Source: Planctomycetales bacterium (lineage in GTDB: Bacteria > Planctomycetota > Phycisphaerae > SM23-33). Taken from it: a stretch of 5,120 bases of DNA. Location: NCBI GenBank assembly GCA_030631125.1, contig DAOVLS010000217.1:1-5120 (forward strand), in the 5' to 3' direction. The notes under the pieces were generated by a model. That model ran no database searches and was not told the DNA's origin. It saw only the letters and a list, made by a program, of their open reading frames with translations. The translations under genes were made by a program, and so were the position numbers. This document shows positions 1 through 5,120 of the stretch, one piece after another (position 1 is the first letter of the stretch; every line of letters begins with the position of its first letter).

Positions 1-1
1 G

Positions 2-1936
2 GTATTCTCCTCGGCCGATGCCGGCGGGCTTGATTACGACGAATTTCGCACCCACTGCACAGCGGTGGCGTGTGCGGCGGAACTACTGGCCGCGCGAACC
101 GGCGGAAAAATCTCTCCGTCGTCGGCATATACCTGCGGGCTTCTGCACGATATCGGCAAGGCCGCTCTGCAAAAGTCCCTGCCGGGAACTTATCGACGGG
201 TCCTCTCATGCGTCTCCGGCGAGCAGGGAAATATCGCCCGATTCGAGCAGGAGATTATCGGACCGGACCACGCCGTCGCGGGACGCCGGTTGGCGCAGCA
301 CTGGTCTTTTCCGAATTGCGTAACGGAGGTTATCTGGCTGCACCACCAGCCGATCGACGCCGTCCCGGAGGCGATTGAATCGCCGGACCTCGTCGCGGTG
401 GTCCAACTGGCCGACATGATTGCCCGTCGGAAGCGGCTTGGTTTCAGCGGAAATTATACCTTCGCGCCCGACAGCGAATCTTTGTCGTCCCGGATCGGGC
501 TTTCAAGCGAGGACGTCGCGCAAGTTGAGTCGGCCCTTACGGTGCGGCTTGAGGAGCGGCTGGCCCCTGTCGGGCCGACGACTCGCCGGAATGGTGAATT
601 GCGGTACCGCTTCGCCCTGGCGGACGCGGGGGCGAAATTGTCGCGACTGAACGAGTCGCTTGCCGAGCGGGCGGAGGTCCTTGCCCGATACGCAGTAGGT
701 CTGAACAGTCTGGGCGAATTCGCCGCACGATTGTCGCCCGCATCGTCTTTGCCGAGAGTATGCGAGAAAATCGTCCGTATATTTGCCGATGTCTTTTCGA
801 TAAATCCGAACCGGGATGTCCCCCTTTGCGCGTTCGCTGTTTGCGACGATGATCGCCTTGTCCTTGCCGTTTGCAGCGGACTGGACGCGGGCCTGACCGA
901 AGACGGCCAGAGCGAGTTTCGCTTCAGTCCGACCCGGCGTGAGTATCCGCTCCCGCAGCCCGGAGCCTCGCCGGCGGGGGAGATGGTAAGGTCGCTGCTG
1001 CAAAAGCCCAATGACTGGTCGGACCTGATTGACCCGGACGGTTACGCCTGCCTGCCGCTCCTGGCCGAGGGTCGCCTGGTCGGCGGGGTGCTGCTTCCGA
1101 AACACGCAGCAACCGCGGCGGACGATGAACTTCTGCAAATACTGGCGCGGATAACGGGTTTTGTCCTTGCCGCTGTCGGCGGGCGAGGTCGGGCCGACCG
1201 GCTTGCCGAGCAACTCGCCGGCGCTTCGCAGCGTCTCGAGCAGGTCCGGGACGCCCTCGCCCAGTCCCACGCGCTGGCGGCGGTGGGCGAAATGGCAGCC
1301 GGCGCCGCACATGAAATGAACAATCCGCTCGCTGTTATCTCCGGGCGAGCACAACTGCTCGCCGGACGGGTCAGGACCAAAAAAGACCACGAGTCCGCCG
1401 ACCTGATTGCCCTCAAGGCCCAGGAAATCAGCGATATTATGACGGACCTGATGGCCTTCGCCCGTCCGAATCCGCCCCATCCCGAAGTATTGGACGTTGC
1501 CGACCTGCTGGGGAAGGCAAAGAGCAGGTTCGAGACCGAAGGACAACAAAAGCCGACCCCCGCAACGGTCGATATAAAAGTCGAACCGACCTGTCCGCCC
1601 GTACTGGCAGATGCCGGACAGATGGAGGAGGTTCTGGTCGAACTGCTCCGAAACGCCGCCACAGCCGCCGACGGACAGGTGAACGTCAGTATTCGGGCAG
1701 AGAAGGCCGCGTCGGCCCGCGTCCTGATACGGGCCGACGATGACGGGCCGGGAATGGACGAATCGACACTGGCGTCGGCATTCACGCCGTTCTTCTCGCA
1801 CCGGCGAGCGGGACGTGGAAGAGGAATGGGACTGACGAGGGCGAAACGCTCAGTGGAAAACAACGGCGGACGCATGTGGATCGAAAGCAAGCCAGGCAAG
1901 GGCACAGTCGTTTTTATCGAACTGCCCGCCGGATGA
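2..1936 (+). CDS. HDOD/HD–GAF–histidine kinase (5'-partial sensor kinase)
   Basis: Soluble multidomain sensor histidine kinase, 644 residues visible. The reading frame is open to the left edge, and residues before the first possible in-window start (GTG at 65) already belong to the HD fold, so the true start lies upstream. An HD/HDOD domain covers about residues 10-150, with H18, H49-D50 in LLHDIGK, H90, H114-H115 and D138, the usual HD metal-ligand pattern. A GAF-like domain spans about 235-395 (ending GRLVGGVLL... ILARITGFVLAAV), then a short coiled coil at about 397-420. The H-box is AAHEMNNPL with phospho-acceptor H437. The ATPase has an N-box ending LLRNAA (N551), G1 DDDGPGM (579-585), F-box AFTPFFS and G2 GRGRGMGL. 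No membrane segment or receiver domain is seen, so it should autophosphorylate in the cytosol and pass phosphate to a regulator encoded elsewhere. It is followed closely by a GAF gene. The domain calls are firm; the signal sensed is unknown. Confidence 0.93.
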   Translation, partial: VFSSADAGGLDYDEFRTHCTAVACAAELLAARTGGKISPSSAYTCGLLHDIGKAALQKSLPGTYRRVLSCVSGEQGNIARFEQEIIGPDHAVAGRRLAQHWSFPNCVTEVIWLHHQPIDAVPEAIESPDLVAVVQLADMIARRKRLGFSGNYTFAPDSESLSSRIGLSSEDVAQVESALTVRLEERLAPVGPTTRRNGELRYRFALADAGAKLSRLNESLAERAEVLARYAVGLNSLGEFAARLSPASSLPRVCEKIVRIFADVFSINPNRDVPLCAFAVCDDDRLVLAVCSGLDAGLTEDGQSEFRFSPTRREYPLPQPGASPAGEMVRSLLQKPNDWSDLIDPDGYACLPLLAEGRLVGGVLLPKHAATAADDELLQILARITGFVLAAVGGRGRADRLAEQLAGASQRLEQVRDALAQSHALAAVGEMAAGAAHEMNNPLAVISGRAQLLAGRVRTKKDHESADLIALKAQEISDIMTDLMAFARPNPPHPEVLDVADLLGKAKSRFETEGQQKPTPATVDIKVEPTCPPVLADAGQMEEVLVELLRNAATAADGQVNVSIRAEKAASARVLIRADDDGPGMDESTLASAFTPFFSHRRAGRGRGMGLTRAKRSVENNGGRMWIESKPGKGTVVFIELPAG

Positions 1937-1939
1937 GGG
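1935..1939 (+). promoter_or_regulatory. Shine-Dalgarno of the GAF gene, overlapping the kinase stop codon
   Basis: GAGGG lies ten bases before the ATG at 1950 and overlaps the TGA stop (1934-1936) of the kinase. This supports translational coupling of the two genes and the choice of ATG 1950 over the in-frame ATG at 2007. Confidence 0.55.
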
Positions 1940-1949
1940 CGCAAAAATA

Positions 1950-2573
1950 ATGAGTACAACAACTGCTCATCCCGCACATCTTACTCGTCGCAATCATCGT
2001 CTGCGCATGGTCGGTAGAAGAAGGAAGCAGGCATATCGTCGGCTTTGTTCAACCTGCGCCGACCTGACCAGCACCTGCCGGAACCTCCAGAACCGCCTGG
2101 ACCGACAGGAGGCAGTCCTTGATTTCCAGAGGAACCTTCTGGCACGCGACGACGATCACGAAGTCTTCCGCCGGTTCTTCCAGTTGTTTGTCGATCGCAG
2201 CGGCCCGCTGTTCGGCGTTGCGATGCTGTGCGACGAAAACGCCGAATTGAAACTGGTGGGGCGGTTCGGCGTGCCTGTTCCCGACGGGGTGAATTTCTGC
2301 CAGTCCATCGCCGAAGCCATGGTGCCGGACATGCTCGAACGCCCGGAAGTGATGGTGCTGGACGCCTTTGACAACATCGATAAATTCCCCACCAGCCTGC
2401 ACAGATTCCTCGTGGGCGTCAACGTCATGGTGATACCGCTGATGGTGGCGGAAGGCCAACTCATCGGCGTGGTCGTGCTATACCGCAAAGGCGAACAGCC
2501 GTTCACAGACGACGACGTCGCCCTGGCCAAATTGATAGGCCCGCCCACCGCCGCCGCGGCACAACAAACCTGA
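1950..2573 (+). CDS. Small GAF-domain protein, partner of the sensor kinase
   Basis: A 207-residue cytosolic protein. Residues 1-31 are rich in Arg/His/Lys. Residues 33-43 hold a CxxC-x6-C cluster (C33, C36, C43). Residues 36-66 have the heptad pattern of a coiled coil (LTSTCRNLQNRLDRQEAVL). A single GAF domain fills about 70-197 and ends with the characteristic strand and helix, VAEGQLIGVVVLYRK followed by PFTDDDVALAKLI. GAF domains bind small ligands or mediate dimerisation, but no heme, bilin or cyclic-nucleotide signature is clear here. The gene starts 13 bases after the kinase stop, so it is probably co-transcribed and could be an accessory input or dimerisation partner for the kinase. 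No output domain is present. The stop codon is followed with no gap by a heptamer array. Confidence 0.85.
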   Translation: MSTTTAHPAHLTRRNHRLRMVGRRRKQAYRRLCSTCADLTSTCRNLQNRLDRQEAVLDFQRNLLARDDDHEVFRRFFQLFVDRSGPLFGVAMLCDENAELKLVGRFGVPVPDGVNFCQSIAEAMVPDMLERPEVMVLDAFDNIDKFPTSLHRFLVGVNVMVIPLMVAEGQLIGVVVLYRKGEQPFTDDDVALAKLIGPPTAAAAQQT

Positions 2574-2620
2574 CAATTGCCAATTGCCAATTTTCAATTG
2601 CCGATTGAAAAAGAAGAAAG
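2574..2620 (+). repeat. Heptamer array 1: five 7-bp units plus A-rich tail
   Basis: Units start at 2574, 2581, 2588, 2595 and 2602: CAATTGC, CAATTGC, CAATTTT, CAATTGC, CGATTGA, in exact 7-bp register. They run into an A/G-rich tail (AAAAGAAGAAAG). The first unit abuts the TGA of the GAF gene directly. The orientation is the same as the upstream gene and opposite to arrays 2 and 3. I know of no established name for this element. Confidence 0.9.
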
Positions 2621-2661
2621 ACGGCCACGCGGATGCCTGACGCAAACGTGGTAAATAAAAT

Positions 2662-2677
2662 AGAATGCCCCCTTTAA
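2662..2677 (+). repeat. Left copy of an inverted repeat flanking the DUF5677-like gene
   Basis: AGAATGCCCCCTTTAA. The reverse complement of 3503-3518 reads AGAATGTCCCCTTTAA, so 15 of 16 bases match in inverted orientation. The pair encloses 857 bp that contain one whole gene. It lies 24 bases beyond the end of that gene's stop codon. It could be the ends of a small cassette or two independent insertions of a short repeat. No clear target-site duplication is visible outside the pair. Confidence 0.6.
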
Positions 2678-2701
2678 CCCTTCACGTTAACGCTCCCGTA
2701 A

Positions 2702-3460
2702 CTATCTATCCAGCAACGGGGCGATTTCATCCTTCCACCATCTCGTGAGGTACTCGGCATCACTGAGTTCAGTAAGGCAGTAGGTGGCGGAGACTAACCA
2801 CAGTGTAGAAGCGGCCGAGATGTAGATTGCGATCTCCGTGTGGTCCGTTGGCTTCCGCGTCACTGTCGCCCCACCGGCGGCTTGGCTGAACCGCCGCGAG
2901 AGCTCGAGCCCAGGATGAGCCGCAGCGCAGCATATTCGGTACAGGGAATACGGATTGGGCATCGACTTTGCCTTCAGACGGGCACTGATGGAGTCCATGC
3001 GACTGCCCAAAGGGTCAAGTCGCCATTTGGTTATATTCACCAGATTCCGCATCTGCTGCCTCGCATCGGCTGCCGCGTTTTTGAACTGCTTTGCCTCATT
3101 CGGGTGCCACTCGACCAGACCTTCGAGCCGCGCGACCTCCAAACGAAGTGCTTCTGCCGCAAGAAATATGAGGCGCTTCTCGATCTTGTTCGTTTCCGCT
3201 GTGACCCAAAGGATATCCAAGGCGGCCTCAACCACCCAGCGAGAAATGGCCAGAGAAGCACGAGGTTTCTTCGCCCTCAAAAGGTCCCATGAGGTACTGA
3301 CATATTCTTCTGCCTCGGTCAGTAGATACTCAGCCACCCGGAAACGGTCCTCCCTCGCCTGTGCTGCGTTAACGCGCCCCTGCCGTATCTCTGTCAGAGC
3401 CCTTGCGAGCAGCTCGGTTGCCTTCTTGTGTAGCGAATTCAGACTTGACTCTGTTGTCAT
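2702..3460 (-). CDS. Helical protein of unknown function, DUF5677/HEPN-like
   Basis: A 252-residue, almost wholly alpha-helical protein with no signal peptide or clear membrane span. It starts at ATG 3460, with AGGG eight bases upstream (3469-3472). Residues 66-115 (ASLAISRWVVEAALDILWV followed by a charged helix) and 171-184 (YSLYRICCAAAHPG) resemble the two conserved blocks I associate with DUF5677: an acidic-aromatic helix after an Arg, then a Tyr/Ser-rich helix ending in His. R175-x6-H182 also fits the loose R-x4-6-H motif of HEPN ribonucleases, but other HEPN features are not obvious. A hydrophobic helix near 210-231 precedes a Trp-rich C-terminus (RWWKDEIAPLL). It converges on the GAF gene and is bracketed by inverted repeats, which points to an accessory and perhaps mobile gene. 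The reading frame is confident; the family name is tentative. Confidence 0.75.
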   Translation of the reverse strand: MTTESSLNSLHKKATELLARALTEIRQGRVNAAQAREDRFRVAEYLLTEAEEYVSTSWDLLRAKKPRASLAISRWVVEAALDILWVTAETNKIEKRLIFLAAEALRLEVARLEGLVEWHPNEAKQFKNAAADARQQMRNLVNITKWRLDPLGSRMDSISARLKAKSMPNPYSLYRICCAAAHPGLELSRRFSQAAGGATVTRKPTDHTEIAIYISAASTLWLVSATYCLTELSDAEYLTRWWKDEIAPLLDR

Positions 3461-3502
3461 ACGGTCCGCCCTGCGACGCTCGATGGGGCATCGCGTTTGA
3501 GT

Positions 3503-3518
3503 TTAAAGGGGACATTCT
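3503..3518 (-). repeat. Right copy of the inverted repeat flanking the DUF5677-like gene
   Basis: On the minus strand this reads AGAATGTCCCCTTTAA, partner of 2662-2677 with one mismatch. It lies in the leader of the DUF5677-like gene, 42 bases before its start, and nine bases from the perfect palindrome at 3528. Confidence 0.6.
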
Positions 3519-3527
3519 TGCTCTGTT

Positions 3528-3567
3528 GAAAACTTGGGGTGGCACAGGTTGCTCACCCCAAGTTTTC
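3528..3567. terminator. Perfect 14-bp palindrome, possible bidirectional terminator or palindromic repeat
   Basis: GAAAACTTGGGGTG (3528-3541) is perfectly inverted at 3554-3567 around a 12-base loop. The core stem (CTTGGGGTG/CACCCCAAG) is flanked by A4 on one side and T4 on the other, so either transcript would form a stem ending in a short U run, as a weak bidirectional intrinsic terminator. It sits between the four-helix gene and the DUF5677-like gene, both on the minus strand, and could separate their transcription. The U run is short and is used up if the full 14-bp stem forms. A dispersed palindromic (REP-like) element is therefore an equally good reading. Confidence 0.5.
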
Positions 3568-3573
3568 CGCCTG

Positions 3574-3624
3574 CTTCTCTTTCTTTTTTTCAATTGGCAA
3601 TCGGCAATTGACAATTGGCAATTA
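3574..3624 (-). repeat. Heptamer array 2: five 7-bp units plus A-rich tail
   Basis: On the minus strand the units are TAATTGC (from 3624), CAATTGT, CAATTGC, CGATTGC and CAATTGA (ending at 3590), in exact 7-bp register. An A-rich tail follows (AAAAAAGAAAGAGAAG). The array starts two bases after the TGA (3627-3629) of the four-helix gene and has that gene's orientation. It is in direct orientation with array 3 and inverted relative to array 1. Confidence 0.9.
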
Positions 3625-3626
3625 TT

Positions 3627-4010
3627 TCACTTTTTCCCACGGGCTTTTTTCACAGCGGTCCGTCTTGTTTTAGCGGTCTTGCGTGATGCCACTACAATCG
3701 CGAGTATTTCCTGCCCTTCGACGAGTAGTTCCTTCACTAGATTACTTTTTGCTAGCCCGGCATCTGTGGAAAAATCGACCCAGAACACGGATTCGTCTGC
3801 TTCTTCCTCAACTATGCCGAGTTTGTTGATAAAATCCGCATGACTCCTCGCAACACAGGATGCACGATAGTTCGCCGCAACACTCGTACTTGACTTGATC
3901 AATTGCCTGCCGATGATGTCCCCGACCGCCCCTTTTGGAAACGAGGCTACGAGTTTTATGCAACGAAGAGCAAACGCTCTCGTCCGCCTTTTCATCTCGT
4001 CAGGCGTCAC
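3627..4010 (-). CDS. Orphan four-helix-bundle protein, S23/23S rRNA intervening-sequence family
   Basis: A 127-residue protein of the S23/IVP four-helix-bundle family (TIGR02436 type, related to the Avd proteins of diversity-generating retroelements). The family signature is clear: SSTSVAANYRASC at residues 40-52, then RSHADFINKLGIVEEEADES at 55-74. The last 19 residues carry ten Lys/Arg and could contact nucleic acid. I chose GTG 4010 because GGAAGG lies seven bases upstream and the protein then starts VTPDEMKRRTRAF, the usual N-terminus of this subfamily as I recall it. A longer version from TTG 4055 would start inside heptamer array 3 and lacks a ribosome site. Family members were first described in inserts within 23S rRNA genes, but no rRNA is present here. 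The biochemical role of the family is unsettled. The gene is bracketed by two direct copies of the heptamer element and looks lower in G+C than the kinase, which suggests transfer. Confidence 0.88.
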   Translation of the reverse strand: MTPDEMKRRTRAFALRCIKLVASFPKGAVGDIIGRQLIKSSTSVAANYRASCVARSHADFINKLGIVEEEADESVFWVDFSTDAGLAKSNLVKELLVEGQEILAIVVASRKTAKTRRTAVKKARGKK

Positions 4011-4017
4011 AGATACA

Positions 4018-4023
4018 CCTTCC
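4018..4023 (-). promoter_or_regulatory. Shine-Dalgarno of the four-helix-bundle gene, deciding its start
   Basis: GGAAGG on the minus strand, seven bases before GTG 4010. This is the strongest ribosome site near the gene and the main argument for the short form over a TTG start at 4055. Confidence 0.6.
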
Positions 4024-4031
4024 GTCTGTTT

Positions 4032-4079
4032 GTTTTTCTTTTTTTCAATTGTCAATTGTCAATTGTCAATTGGCAATCG
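4032..4079 (-). repeat. Heptamer array 3: five 7-bp units plus A-rich tail
   Basis: On the minus strand the units are CGATTGC (from 4079) and then four identical CAATTGA units (ending at 4045), in exact 7-bp register. The A-rich tail AAAAAAGAAAAAC follows. The array starts two bases after the TGA (4082-4084) of ahcY, in ahcY's orientation. The four identical units make this the most uniform, perhaps the youngest, of the three arrays. Confidence 0.9.
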
Positions 4080-4081
4080 TA

Positions 4082-5120
4082 TCAGGTTCCCATATCCGAC
4101 GACGCCAGGTACTTCTTCTGCTCTGCCGTGAGCGTGTCGATTTGAACGCCCATCGTTTTGAGTTTCAGTTTGGCGACCCAGGAATCTATTCTGGCAGGGA
4201 CGGGGTGGACACCGATTGAGAGTTTTCCTGCCTGTTTAATAGCGTATTCGCTTGCCAAGGCCTGGGTTGCGAATGACATATCCATCACGCTGGCGGGATG
4301 CCCCTCTGCGCAGGCGAGATTCACCAGTCGGCCTTCAGCCAGGATGTAAATCCGCCTGCTGCCGGGCAGGACGTATTCATCGACCAATTCCCTGACGCCG
4401 CGGTTAATCTTTTTAGCAGCCTTTTTCAGCCCGGCGAGGTTCAGTTCCACATTGAAATGCCCGCTGTTGCAGACGATCGCGCCGTCTTTCATCTTCCTGA
4501 AGTGCGGCACGTTGATGACGTTGATGTCGCCTGTAACGGTAATGAACAGGTCGCCGACGGCGGCGGCGGCGGCGATTGGCATGACGCTGAATCCGTCCAT
4601 TACGGCTTCAAGCGCACGGACGGGATCGACCTCGCAGACGATGACATTCGCGCCGGCGCCTTTGGCGCGGATCGAGACGCCTCGCCCGCACCAGCCATAA
4701 CCGACCACAACGACTTTTTTACCCGCGAGCAGGAAATCCGTCGCGCGGATAACGCCGTCGAGGCTGCTCTGACCCGTACCGTAGCGGTTGTCGAAGAGGT
4801 GCTTGGTGTCGGCGTCGTTGACGGCGATGACGGGGAATTTCAGTATCCCGTTTTTCTCCATTGCCTTGAGGCGGATAACGCCGGTGGTTGTCTCTTCCAT
4901 TGACGCGACGATGTCGTCGGCGTATCGGCTCATATCGGTATGCAGTGCGTTGACCAGGTCGGCCCCGTCGTCCATCGTTACGGTGGGGCGGTGCCGGCAG
5001 GCGGTCTTGATGTGGTCGTAGTACTTTTTGCGATTTTCCGCACGGACGGCATAGACCTTGATGCCGAAGTCCTTGACCAGCGACGCAGCCACGTCATCCT
5101 GGGTGCTCAACGGGTTGGAC
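4082..5120 (-). CDS. ahcY: S-adenosylhomocysteine hydrolase (5'-partial)
   Basis: Adenosylhomocysteinase, the cytosolic NAD-dependent enzyme that splits S-adenosylhomocysteine into adenosine and homocysteine in the methyl cycle. 345 residues are visible. The frame continues off the right edge: the first residues, SNPLSTQDDVAA, are internal to the family, so roughly 60-80 N-terminal residues are missing. Motifs in order: DDGADL (51-56), EETTTG (75-80), VND then K106 and D110 in the substrate/NAD region, Rossmann loop GYGWCGRG (140-147), E163 expected at the NAD ribose, NSGHF (218-222) and EGHPASVM (272-279). It lacks the roughly 40-residue insert of the long form and ends LTAEQKKYLASSDMGT, without the Lys/Tyr-bearing tail of the eukaryotic-type enzyme. 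It is therefore the short archaeal/Thermotoga type. An alanine run (about residues 183-187) replaces a more polar stretch. Array 3 follows its stop. Confidence 0.97.
   Translation of the reverse strand, partial: SNPLSTQDDVAASLVKDFGIKVYAVRAENRKKYYDHIKTACRHRPTVTMDDGADLVNALHTDMSRYADDIVASMEETTTGVIRLKAMEKNGILKFPVIAVNDADTKHLFDNRYGTGQSSLDGVIRATDFLLAGKKVVVVGYGWCGRGVSIRAKGAGANVIVCEVDPVRALEAVMDGFSVMPIAAAAAVGDLFITVTGDINVINVPHFRKMKDGAIVCNSGHFNVELNLAGLKKAAKKINRGVRELVDEYVLPGSRRIYILAEGRLVNLACAEGHPASVMDMSFATQALASEYAIKQAGKLSIGVHPVPARIDSWVAKLKLKTMGVQIDTLTAEQKKYLASSDMGT

Noticed and set aside
503..1801. Long minus-strand open frame of 432 codons across the kinase gene
   Set aside because: It is antisense to a clear HD–GAF–histidine kinase with all motifs in frame. 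Long shadow frames are expected at this G+C.
2574..2620. Heptamer array read as an intrinsic terminator of the GAF gene
   Set aside because: The units are self-complementary but short, and the tail is A-rich rather than U-rich in the sense transcript, which is the wrong polarity for an intrinsic terminator.
3366..3375. GCGTTAACGC palindrome inside the DUF5677-like gene, sharing a 9-mer with 2685-2693
   Set aside because: It is a short self-complementary word, and two copies about 680 bases apart with no common flanks are likely chance.
3481..3493. Small hairpin CGATG-GGG-CATCG in the leader of the DUF5677-like gene
   Set aside because: A five-pair stem with a three-base loop and no conserved context is too weak to call a regulatory element.
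4050..4069. Three TTGACA hexamers (sigma-70 -35 consensus) on the minus strand, made by the CAATTGA junctions of array 3
   Set aside because: No TATAAT-like -10 box lies 16-18 bases downstream of any of them, and arrays 1 and 2 do not contain the hexamer, so it is a by-product of the repeat sequence rather than a supported promoter.
2574..4079. Arrays read as a CRISPR
   Set aside because: The units are 7 bp with no spacers, and no cas genes are present.
4298..4903. Plus-strand open frame of 201 codons across ahcY
   Set aside because: It is antisense to unmistakable S-adenosylhomocysteine hydrolase motifs and has no recognisable domain.

Overview
The window holds five protein genes and an unusual set of short intergenic repeats. 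Both end genes run off the window. High G+C in most of the sequence, a multidomain HDOD–GAF–histidine kinase, and an archaeal/Thermotoga-type short S-adenosylhomocysteine hydrolase suggest an environmental bacterium. My best guess is Planctomycetota (Phycisphaerae-like), but this is an inference from gene style and no marker gene is present.

Left part, + strand (2-2573): a two-gene signalling operon. The first gene is cut by the left edge and encodes a soluble HDOD/HD–GAF–HisKA–HATPase sensor kinase. Thirteen bases after its stop lies a gene for a small GAF-domain protein with a basic N-terminus and a predicted coiled coil. No response regulator is in view, so the partner of the kinase is unknown.

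Right part, - strand (5120 down to 2702): read in transcription order, this holds ahcY (S-adenosylhomocysteine hydrolase, N-terminus off the window), an orphan four-helix-bundle protein of the 23S rRNA intervening-sequence (S23/IVP) family, and a helical protein resembling DUF5677/HEPN-like proteins. The last of these converges on the signalling operon. The two small genes look lower in G+C than their neighbours and are packed with repeats, so this stretch looks like an accessory insertion between two conserved blocks.

The most notable structure is three copies of one directional element. Each has exactly five 7-bp units (consensus YRATTGM, usually CAATTGM) followed by an A-rich tail (A5-7GAA-type). 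Each copy starts 0-2 bases after the stop codon of a gene (GAF gene, four-helix gene, ahcY) and points the same way as that gene. Two direct copies bracket the four-helix gene. Two inverted copies, plus a second inverted repeat (AGAATGYCCCCTTTAA, 15 of 16 bases matching), bracket the DUF5677-like gene. A perfect 14-bp palindrome lies between the two small genes. No stretch longer than about 170 bases lacks a gene, and I saw no tRNA, rRNA or CRISPR.
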